Assembly (NCBI GenBank): GCA_029570205.1
Contig: JAKQSI010000033.1
Coordinates: forward strand, 1 to 64,000
Length of the DNA stretch: 64,000 nt
Direction of reading: 5' to 3'
DNA from: Candidatus Omnitrophota bacterium
GTDB lineage: Bacteria; Hinthialibacterota; Hinthialibacteria; Hinthialibacterales; JAKPRU01
Shown here: piece by piece, positions 1 to 6,271 of the stretch
Position numbering within the stretch: position 1 is the stretch's first letter
Layout: each line of letters starts with the position of its first letter
The notes under the pieces: generated by a model
Seen by the model: the letters and a program-made list of their open reading frames with translations, nothing else
The model's database searches: none
Told to the model about the DNA's origin: nothing
Position numbers and translations under genes: made by a program

Positions 1-199
1 ACCGGTCACATGGGTAACACTTTTTCTGTCCGAGATGCCAGGTTTTGGATCGCTCGCCCTTTTTTTCTGGTCCGGTAATCCAGGTATACTGGCTGTTGCT
101 CGTCCGGAGGATAGGGCTCCGCTGGAGAGCGACCCGAGCGCCGTGGCGAGTGGCCATACGGATGGGCAGAGCCGATTCTTTCGTGAGAAATCCGGGAAG

Positions 200-355
200 T
201 CAGGATAAATGGAGAATCCCGCACCGCTGCTCCATCTCCCGCCACAGCAGCCCGCCTGCATCCGATGTGATCGTTCCCCCATCAAAGGAGGCCGGCACTT
301 CCGGCTTCTCCAACGGTTGAAAATCAAATACCGTTCTTGTACACGCTGTTTTCAT
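200..355 (-). pseudogene. IS1380-like transposase, N-terminal fragment
   Basis: Reading from an ATG at 355 on the minus strand gives a 51-residue peptide that stops at 200. Residues about 24-42 (FDGGTITSDAGGLLWREME) match the conserved N-terminal motif of IS1380-family DDE transposases (family knowledge: F-x-G-G-x-[IL]-[TS]-S-D-A-G). After residue 51 a stop occurs and I recognise nothing further of the roughly 450-residue enzyme in the remaining bases to the window edge, so this is a broken copy. A 13-bp direct repeat, CGTGAGAAATCCG, lies at 182-194 and 436-448 on either side of the fragment. The upstream hairpin at 356-422 lies between the fragment's start and the right-hand repeat. Bases 1-181 hold no gene I can support. 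Confidence 0.6.
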
Positions 356-422
356 AAGGTCACCTTCCTGGCATACGATAAGTTCTTACTGCAACTCTAT
401 TTATGCCATAAAAGGTGACCTT
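356..422. repeat. Imperfect inverted repeat upstream of transposase fragment
   Basis: Bases 356-366 (AAGGTCACCTT) and 412-422 (AAGGTGACCTT) are perfect reverse complements; inside them 369-375 (TGGCATA) pairs with 402-408 (TATGCCA). The loop is 376-401. It immediately precedes the ATG of the transposase fragment (on the minus strand), so it may be a leader hairpin of the insertion sequence that limits read-through into the transposase. That role is inference. Confidence 0.5.
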
Positions 423-485
423 TAAAAATGGCTACCGTGAGAAATCCGTGGTAATATGAGTCAATTCGCGACACCCTTGCCCGCC

Positions 486-514
486 TTGACTGTCTCTGTG
501 CCCAAACGTATCCT
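486..514 (+). promoter_or_regulatory. Probable sigma70-type promoter for the basic-protein/spoVG pair
   Basis: TTGACT at 486-491 and TATCCT at 509-514 are separated by 17 bases, the optimal sigma70 spacing. Transcription would start near 521, leaving a leader of under 50 bases before the ATG at 568. Confidence 0.45.
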
Positions 515-567
515 TAACGACTTGCTCATTGAGTGCAATCAATGAGAAAAACATTTCGAGGAATTAG

Positions 568-657
568 ATGCCATCTGGGAAAAAACGAAAACGGATGAAA
601 ATCGCGACGCATAAGCGCAAGAAAAAGCGTCGCGCCAATCGCCACAAGAAGAAATAG
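568..657 (+). CDS. AURKAIP1/COX24-type small basic protein
   Basis: A 29-residue protein with 17 Lys or Arg residues, starting MPSGKKRKRMKIATHKRKK and ending NRHKKK. It closely resembles the short basic proteins of the AURKAIP1/COX24 family that are annotated in Bacteroidetes and other bacteria; in mitochondria relatives are ribosome-associated (family knowledge). A ribosomal role here is inference. The start is supported by GAGGA at 558-562, six bases ahead of the ATG. The gene is followed 93 bases later by spoVG on the same strand, with a perfect 12-bp hairpin between the two. It is easily missed because of its size. Confidence 0.75.
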   Translation: MPSGKKRKRMKIATHKRKKKRRANRHKKK

Positions 658-693
658 TTGCGGGTTTCTTTCTGTTGACCGGTACGCGGGTCA

Positions 694-726
694 CCTGCCC
701 GGAGCTGTTCCATGGCTCCGGGCAGG
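694..726 (+). terminator. 12-bp hairpin between basic-protein gene and spoVG
   Basis: CCTGCCCGGAGC at 694-705 is the exact reverse complement of 715-726, with a 9-base loop. No T-run follows, so it is either a weak or factor-assisted terminator, or an mRNA stabiliser or processing site that sets the relative level of the two genes. Confidence 0.45.
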
Positions 727-750
727 AACCGATGACAACGGAGAGACGGC

Positions 751-1032
751 ATGGAAATCACGGAAGTCAAGGTGTTTCCGTTGCGAAAGCCTGACGATAA
801 GTTAAAGGCTTTCGCAACGCTCGTTTTTGACGGCTGTTTTGTTATTCGCGATCTGAAAGTCATCAACGGGAATTCAGGGCTGTTTGTCGCCATGCCCAGC
901 CGGAAGCTGGGAGACGGCACATACGAGGATATTGTCCATCCCATCAATTCCGAAACTCGTCAGAAGATCGAACAGGCGGTACTGGAGGAATACGAGCGGG
1001 TGAAGGAACAACGGAGCCGTTTTTCGTTCTGA
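751..1032 (+). CDS. spoVG: Putative septation/regulatory protein SpoVG
   Basis: A 93-residue protein starting MEITEVKVFPL, with the SpoVG core around residues 25-60 including CFVIRDLKVINGNSGLFVAM and the P-S-R-K segment. Length and motif order match SpoVG. The family consists of small nucleic-acid-binding regulators, named for Bacillus sporulation and septation but widespread in non-sporulating bacteria (family knowledge). AACGGAGAG upstream of the ATG is an acceptable ribosome site. The C-terminal tail (residues 75-93) is charged. It follows the COX24-like gene and converges on murI with a 22-base gap. Nothing else in the window points to sporulation. Confidence 0.93.
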   Translation: MEITEVKVFPLRKPDDKLKAFATLVFDGCFVIRDLKVINGNSGLFVAMPSRKLGDGTYEDIVHPINSETRQKIEQAVLEEYERVKEQRSRFSF

Positions 1033-1054
1033 AAGGGAGACTCCAAATCCGTTT

Positions 1055-1957
1055 CTACCGCGTTGTCTTTGTCTTCTTCTGTGAAGATAGACACGCGGGC
1101 GGATGATCAAAGTCTGTCAGCAGGTGGAATCGAGCTTCCGCAACCCCGATAATCGTTTGAAAGTGTCGCCGGAATCCCTCAATGTCGTCGGATGAACAGA
1201 AATCAGAGGGTCCCTGCGATCCGGGGGACAACAGACCATATCGCGATAATTCCAACGCAACCGCCTTGGCAGTCTCGGCCGCCGAATTGACCAGTGTGAT
1301 CTGCGGCCCCACGACGCCTTGGAGGGTGTTCTGAAGAAGCGGGTAATGGGTGCAACCGAGAATAATCACATCCACCTTTTCGGAAATCAGGGAGGCCAGG
1401 TACCGTGCGGCAACAATCCGGGTGACCTGGTCGTCGGCCCAGCCCTCTTCCGCCAGGGGCACGAACAGGGGGCAGGGGGTTGACCAGACTTGCACCGAGG
1501 GATCAAGCCGCTTGAGCGCACGGTCGTACGCACCGCTGGCGATGGTACTTTTCGTGCCGATTACGCCGATTTTGCCTGTCTTGGTGGCGGTTACGGCCGC
1601 CATGGCTCCCGGTTCCACAACCCCCACAACCGGTCCGGGAAAGGCCTCGGTGATTGTGTCCCAAGCCGCGGCGGTGGATGTGTTGCAAGCCACAACCACC
1701 ATCTTGACCCCCAGATCTCTAAAAAAGCCTGTGATCTCCCGGCAGTATCGTCGCACCGTCTCGGACGACTTGTTCCCGTACGGAACGCGGGCTGTGTCGC
1801 CGAAATAGATCAGCCTTTCTCGCGGCAGATCATCCAGAATTGCCCGCGCTACCGTAAGCCCCCCAATACCGGAGTCAAACACCCCTATGGGCGCAATGCG
1901 GTTCTTTCCAGCAAATTGCATCTCAACCCCGCCTGTTGTTTCGATCACTTTCTCCAC
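1055..1957 (-). CDS. murI: Glutamate racemase
   Basis: Interconverts L- and D-glutamate to supply D-Glu for peptidoglycan. Near the N-terminus is IGVFDSGIGGLTVAR; the two catalytic cysteines lie in VVACNTSTAA (about residue 90) and LGCTHYPLL (about residue 202), both intact. The longest frame opens with GTG at 1957, preceded by AGGA about ten bases upstream; an in-frame ATG at residue 13 with a GGGG-type site is an equally good start and would give 288 residues, nearer the family norm. It is the last gene of a minus-strand operon behind the amidase and the GerMN protein, all acting on the cell wall. Confidence 0.95.
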   Translation of the reverse strand: MEKVIETTGGVEMQFAGKNRIAPIGVFDSGIGGLTVARAILDDLPRERLIYFGDTARVPYGNKSSETVRRYCREITGFFRDLGVKMVVVACNTSTAAAWDTITEAFPGPVVGVVEPGAMAAVTATKTGKIGVIGTKSTIASGAYDRALKRLDPSVQVWSTPCPLFVPLAEEGWADDQVTRIVAARYLASLISEKVDVIILGCTHYPLLQNTLQGVVGPQITLVNSAAETAKAVALELSRYGLLSPGSQGPSDFCSSDDIEGFRRHFQTIIGVAEARFHLLTDFDHPPACLSSQKKTKTTR

Positions 1958-1985
1958 CTTTCCATTCCTGTGTGCGTTTTCCTGT

Positions 1986-2597
1986 TTATTGGCCGGGATT
2001 TAAGAGAGACTCCGCTGAATCGTAAAACACGAACGTTTTATCCGGAGCCAAAGGCTCCGTCAAATCCCACAACAAATCGTCTTCGACCAGCTCTCCTTCC
2101 ACAAGAATCTGGACGGTTTGGATGGCGCTGTCGTGATCGGCGAGGGTATTCACCAGCGAATAAATCGAGGCCCATTCCGCCAGAGCATGCCCCGGACGGC
2201 TGTCGATGAACTCTCGCGAGAGGCTGAGAACCACACACTTCTGAGCTTCATCCCAAAAAAGCGATTGAAGGCGTGTCCCCTCGGGAATTGTCGGAAGGAG
2301 ATTCCGCGCACTCGGCCCGTCGATTAAAGCCTTGACAAGAGTCTCGAGCCGGTCCTCCAGCCGACCCGACAGGACCAGCGTTCTGCGCTCTTTTACCAGA
2401 AGCCGATGATCCGAGGAGAGGAAATACAGGGGCACGGTGAAGGTGTTGTTTTCATCCGGTGGCTCCTCCTTGACCGGTATGGGCGGCAATTCGAGAGCGG
2501 TGGATGGGCCACGCATAGAGGAGACCAGCAGGGATATTCCCACGCCCAGCATAACGATCAGTCCGAATGAAAGGATGACTAGAATGGCTTTCTGCAT
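1986..2597 (-). CDS. GerMN domain membrane-anchored protein
   Basis: 203 residues. A single hydrophobic segment at residues 4-27 anchors or exports the protein; a short acidic/proline stretch (residues 38-50) links it to a GerMN-type domain at about 53-190, recognisable by VPLYFLSSD, the LVKALIDGPSARNLLPTIPEGT segment (bounded pieces) and a final VEGELVE region. GerMN domains are found in germination proteins and, in many bacteria, in lipoproteins encoded beside N-acetylmuramoyl-L-alanine amidases (family knowledge). Here it sits 12 bases after the amidase gene and 28 before murI, so a role in cell-wall remodelling at the periplasmic face is likely. No lipobox cysteine is seen. Confidence 0.8.
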   Translation of the reverse strand: MQKAILVILSFGLIVMLGVGISLLVSSMRGPSTALELPPIPVKEEPPDENNTFTVPLYFLSSDHRLLVKERRTLVLSGRLEDRLETLVKALIDGPSARNLLPTIPEGTRLQSLFWDEAQKCVVLSLSREFIDSRPGHALAEWASIYSLVNTLADHDSAIQTVQILVEGELVEDDLLWDLTEPLAPDKTFVFYDSAESLLNPGQ

Positions 2598-2609
2598 CGT
2601 TCCGCTCGA

Positions 2610-3857
2610 TCAGGGAACCAGGGATTCCCGAATGGGTCGCCCTTCCTGACGGTACACCCAATTTCCGACGGCCAGAGACAAAGTTTCCGCAATCCTGGAC
2701 TGAAATCCCTGGCTATGCAGAATCTGTTCGTGTTCAACATTTGTCAGACTACCCAGCTCGACGACCGCGCCCGGCATCAGCAGCCCGCTGAGAACCGCCA
2801 GGCGGCCTGAACGCGGTCCCTCCTCAAATGAAACCGTACCGATCCCGGACAGATCCGCATAAGCGGTTTTCAGTGCATTGTGCAGAGTTGCAGCCAAATC
2901 CCGACTTTGCTGAAACCAGAGGGCGGAACCCAGCTGCCATGGGACAAAACGACTTCGCAAGGAAGAGGGGTCCAGGCTCCTGCTGTCGAGAGAGAGCGCC
3001 TCATTCGCTGGTGGAGCCTGATACAACACGGAAGGCAGGCTCATCGCGGGATCGAAAAGACCACCGGCATGAAGGGATACAAACGCGCAGGCCTCCGAAC
3101 TGTTCGCGAAGGTTACCCGATCCACAATCGGAATATCTGTCTGCTCTCGGCGAGTTAAAGAGACATCGATCTCAAAAGCATTCTGGATCATTTCTTCACA
3201 GAGTTTTGCAACCGTGAGAACCACCTCGGCCTCGCTGGTGGTTCCTGTTCCTACACTGCCCATATCCTGGCCGCCGTGTCCGGGATCGATCACCACCACA
3301 ATCTGTCCGGACGAGGATCGTAACGGCTGGATCGATTGCTCGGATTCCGCTCGGGGAGCGGTCCAGGGGGCAAGCGGGGAGATTTCCGGCTCGAAGTCGA
3401 TGGCGGGAGTGGGAAGCGGCTGTGAAAGGAGAGGCGTCGGTTCCGGTTGCGGCGTGGGCAACTGGATGGAGTATCCCAGAATCGGCTCCAAAACATCGAC
3501 GATTATACTTCTGGGGATTGCCAGACGATTCTGCACAAATCGGACCGGCTGACTGAGACGGAACACCTGGTTGCCGAGAGTTGCCACACGGCTATCGACC
3601 AGCAGAACCAGTTTCGCCTCTCCCGGAAGAATGATTTCGAACCGACCCAAAAGGGGATCCCAATTCCAGGATGAACCCAGAGCCTTGCACAAATCCGTTG
3701 CGGGAATGTAATCCGGCGGAAGGGCTTCGGCGATCGGTTTTGGTGACGTCAATGAATCCCATCGCTGGACAGCCACAATAGGTCCGCCGGAGAGCAGAAG
3801 CACCGACACAACCAGGAGCCATAGAAACGTATTGCGGAGGATCGAATTCGGCATCAT
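2610..3857 (-). CDS. N-acetylmuramoyl-L-alanine amidase (Amidase_3)
   Basis: 415 residues. Signal peptide or anchor at about 8-28, a small N-terminal beta domain (about 45-128, resembling copper-amine-oxidase-N/AMIN-like folds), a proline-rich linker (about 130-185), then the zinc amidase catalytic domain at about 187-400. Visible metal and catalytic elements: IDPGHGGQD (first His), the Glu in TSEAEVVL and the second His in FVSLHAGG. The enzyme cleaves the amide bond between MurNAc and the stem peptide in the periplasm. First gene of the operon with the GerMN protein and murI. The catalytic domain carries a longer insert after SLHAGG than typical AmiC enzymes. Confidence 0.92.
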   Translation of the reverse strand: MMPNSILRNTFLWLLVVSVLLLSGGPIVAVQRWDSLTSPKPIAEALPPDYIPATDLCKALGSSWNWDPLLGRFEIILPGEAKLVLLVDSRVATLGNQVFRLSQPVRFVQNRLAIPRSIIVDVLEPILGYSIQLPTPQPEPTPLLSQPLPTPAIDFEPEISPLAPWTAPRAESEQSIQPLRSSSGQIVVVIDPGHGGQDMGSVGTGTTSEAEVVLTVAKLCEEMIQNAFEIDVSLTRREQTDIPIVDRVTFANSSEACAFVSLHAGGLFDPAMSLPSVLYQAPPANEALSLDSRSLDPSSLRSRFVPWQLGSALWFQQSRDLAATLHNALKTAYADLSGIGTVSFEEGPRSGRLAVLSGLLMPGAVVELGSLTNVEHEQILHSQGFQSRIAETLSLAVGNWVYRQEGRPIRESLVP

Positions 3858-4286
3858 TCTGGGGCTGATCTCATATTGTCATAGTAACATGACTGCCTCG
3901 GCTTCTCCCGCCCGGTCACCTGTCAACGACTCGTGAGAATCGAGACGGTATCATTTTCAGTGCGGACCGCAGCCGAATCCGGATATCCGTACCGGTTGAG
4001 ATCATCTGCCGGAAGTCATGTCGCGCTACCTCCAGAGAGGAAACGTTCCGGAGAGGAAAAAGTCCCATTTCAACGCTCGGCATGGACATTTTCGGGCAAC
4101 CAGATTTCCACAGGATTGCCAAAGAGAGTCCCAGGAGGGAAAAAAAAGGCAAAAAGCGTTCTCCATCCGCTCGAGATGGGATGCTTCACTGTATTGTTCC
4201 TCGGCAAGGGGGATTTTGACTGTGGTAGAATCTATCGCAGGATCCGTCGGACTTCAACAACGACATTCCCCTGGCACAGGGCAGGA
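3858..4286. other. Intergenic stretch, no supported gene
   Basis: 429 bases between the amidase start and the ferredoxin stop, both on the minus strand. A minus-strand frame (3916-4152, TTG start, an A8/T8 run near its 5' end, one hydrophobic stretch) exists but has no ribosome site or recognisable motif. On the + strand TGGTAGAAT at 4222-4230 looks like an extended -10, with no gene behind it. I see nothing else. Confidence 0.5.
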
Positions 4287-4520
4287 TCATTCTCCGTCAT
4301 CGCCGATTGATTCGACCGGACATTGGCTCTTGGCTTCCCGGCATTGAGCCAGTTCTTCGGCATTTTCCGGCTGTTTGTAGACCACGTCGTGATCTCCGTC
4401 TTTCCCCTCTCTGAAGTTGTTGGGAGCCAGCTCGACACACAAGCCGCACACGATGCAGCTCTTATCGACATACCAGGGTCCTGGAGCGTTGTCTTCCCAT
4501 TTTTCATTCCGATCAGGCAT
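4287..4520 (-). CDS. Single-cluster [4Fe-4S] ferredoxin
   Basis: 77 residues from the ATG at 4520, which has a strong GGAGGAAT site; upstream in-frame codons were discarded. The cluster ligands are CIVCGLC (residues about 22-28) and the Cys of the C-P pair near residue 69 (SQCPV), the layout of Fer4_13-type low-potential ferredoxins; an extra Cys (AQCREA) lies seven residues before. The chain is very acidic (DNAPGPW start, GDDGE end). Soluble one-electron carrier; the partner is not evident, though a [NiFe] hydrogenase and a DUF362 ferredoxin protein occur elsewhere in the window. Monocistronic by position. Confidence 0.9.
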   Translation of the reverse strand: MPDRNEKWEDNAPGPWYVDKSCIVCGLCVELAPNNFREGKDGDHDVVYKQPENAEELAQCREAKSQCPVESIGDDGE

Positions 4521-4657
4521 TGCAATTCCTCCGAACGTAATAAACGCCGCATATAGCGGCGAGAGGTGTCGTCCTTTCCCGTAGTATACGGAATTCGGCG
4601 CCGATATGGAAAGGATGCGGGGGCGCCTGTTCTTGTGCAAGAAAACGGGTTGGAGAC

Positions 4658-5638
4658 TTAAAACAAAGACTGTATTTGATCGACTGTTTCTGCCTTCCGC
4701 AGAGTCTCTTTGATTTCCATCAATTTCCGAATGGAATCGATTCTCTCGAGACGGGGAATCAAAGCCAGGCCGGCATCCCCGAATTTCAGTTCCAGAGCCA
4801 GTCGAATTCCCTCGCGAAGGCCTTCTAAGCGGCCTTCCTCACGGCCTTCCTCACGGCCTTCCTCGCGGCCTTTATTATGGATTCTCTCGAATACGGTCGG
4901 CATGAGCTTACCTCCTGTTTTCGGCAGGGCTTTCAGTACACCTGCGCGCATTTGCTCTTCGCTGATGTTTTCCGTTGCGTACCCCACATAGTTTAATACA
5001 GTCCACAGGAAATCCATAATATCCTGCTCTTTTCGCAATCCTCTCAGCAATTCACAAATCCCCACAAACCGTTCCCCGAAATCGTCGTCATAGATATGTT
5101 TCATCAAGAGCAGCACAACTCGTGAAAAAACCTGTCCCCGGATGTCCTTTTCACTATATCGCGACAAATCGTACAGGCAATACTCGAACGACGGGATAAA
5201 CCGTGAGAATCCTTCAATCTTCCTGAACAGATTCGCGAAATCGGTATCGGCTCTCCAGCGCTCCTTCCCGTGATAAAACACGATCGGAATAATATGTGGC
5301 AGACATTCCGCAGCCTTTTTATTTCGAGTTCGCTCCCAAATCTGAACCATATAACGCAAAAGATCGAATGCCACTTGCGGCTCCGGTCGGCTTTTATGTT
5401 CAAATAAGAGGTAAACATAGACCTCTTCCCCGTCGCGCACTCTGGCTCTGTAGAGCAAGTCTGTAACGTATTCGCGCAATTCGGCGTTGACAAAGGTTTC
5501 CCCCGTGTTTTTCAGGCTTCCCGGCATCAGGTGGCAAGCAATTTCCGGCAAATTGCTGAAAAGAAAATCCTCCACCATCTCCGGATTGGAGAAAGTGGTA
5601 CGGAAGAAGCGGTCGTGGGGTTGAATCGGCTCGGTCAT
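4658..5638 (-). CDS. Rpn/YhgA-family nuclease-like protein
   Basis: 326 residues. N-terminus HDRFFRTTFSNPEMVEDFL and the core DLLYRARVRDGEEVYVYLL followed by FEHKS form the PD-(D/E)xK active site (D about 61, E and K about 81-83) of recombination-promoting nuclease Rpn proteins, once called putative transposases. These cut DNA and promote RecA-independent recombination in E. coli (family knowledge). The C-terminal part (about 255-280) holds a run of GREE-type repeats encoded by a short tandem DNA repeat near 4800-4870, which is a common and length-variable feature of the family. Probably a mobile-element-like passenger; no partner gene is evident. Confidence 0.88.
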   Translation of the reverse strand: MTEPIQPHDRFFRTTFSNPEMVEDFLFSNLPEIACHLMPGSLKNTGETFVNAELREYVTDLLYRARVRDGEEVYVYLLFEHKSRPEPQVAFDLLRYMVQIWERTRNKKAAECLPHIIPIVFYHGKERWRADTDFANLFRKIEGFSRFIPSFEYCLYDLSRYSEKDIRGQVFSRVVLLLMKHIYDDDFGERFVGICELLRGLRKEQDIMDFLWTVLNYVGYATENISEEQMRAGVLKALPKTGGKLMPTVFERIHNKGREEGREEGREEGRLEGLREGIRLALELKFGDAGLALIPRLERIDSIRKLMEIKETLRKAETVDQIQSLF

Positions 5639-5692
5639 TGGATCCCGTTTGTTTTTATATACGGATTCATTCCAAGTTCTGTCGCGTCGGAT

Positions 5693-6256
5693 TCACGGGC
5701 CAAAGCGCATGATATCCCCATAACTGGCAAGGCCGTTGGAGGAATCGTAAGGCACGTAGGAACGGTTCGCTGATGATTCGTAGTTTCCATCCGGCCCGGC
5801 GCCCAGAAGCACCCAGCGACCGCGACGGGCCTTTTCTTCAGGCAGCAGGTCGTAATAGATGCTGTTCGCCTTGAATCCATCGGTTTGGGTGGGATCCTGG
5901 AACGGGTAAAGGTTCGCACCGAATCCCGGATTGTCGCCCGCGTTCTTCAGGTTATAGAACAGGTCTACAGCGATGGAGTTCATATAGGCAATCGGCGTGG
6001 TCAACCGAATATAGAACGCCAAACGGCTGTTGGCTGCGAGCTGATCGCGCGTGGGATACGAGTTGTTATCCAGCCGATAGGATTCTACTGCGACGGAGAT
6101 GTTGCGGTGATCCGACTCGGTACGGGCCAGTTTGGCGCGGATCTGCGCATTCAAGAAATTCGGGACGGCAATCGCGGCAAGAATCCCGATGATCGCGACC
6201 ACAATCAGCAGCTCGATCAATGTGAATCCGAAACGAATAGCGATTTGATTCTTCAT
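5693..6256 (-). CDS. Type IV pilin-like (prepilin N-methylation) protein
   Basis: 187 residues. The N-terminus carries the prepilin cleavage site (RFG-FTLIELLIVVAI) followed by the hydrophobic helix IGILAAIAVPNFL. Cleavage after Gly and N-methylation of Phe would be done by the prepilin peptidase encoded at 16117-16965. The remainder is a globular domain ending GLASYGDIMRFGP, the same style of ending as the second pilin-like protein in the window (24753-25370: GLVSIGDLFYYGP), so the two are paralogues. Located 15 bases downstream of the FAD oxidoreductase gene and probably cotranscribed. It is more likely a pseudopilin or surface fibre than a motility pilin; no assembly ATPase is nearby. Confidence 0.9.
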   Translation of the reverse strand: MKNQIAIRFGFTLIELLIVVAIIGILAAIAVPNFLNAQIRAKLARTESDHRNISVAVESYRLDNNSYPTRDQLAANSRLAFYIRLTTPIAYMNSIAVDLFYNLKNAGDNPGFGANLYPFQDPTQTDGFKANSIYYDLLPEEKARRGRWVLLGAGPDGNYESSANRSYVPYDSSNGLASYGDIMRFGP

Positions 6257-6271
6257 GGGACCGATTCTTTG

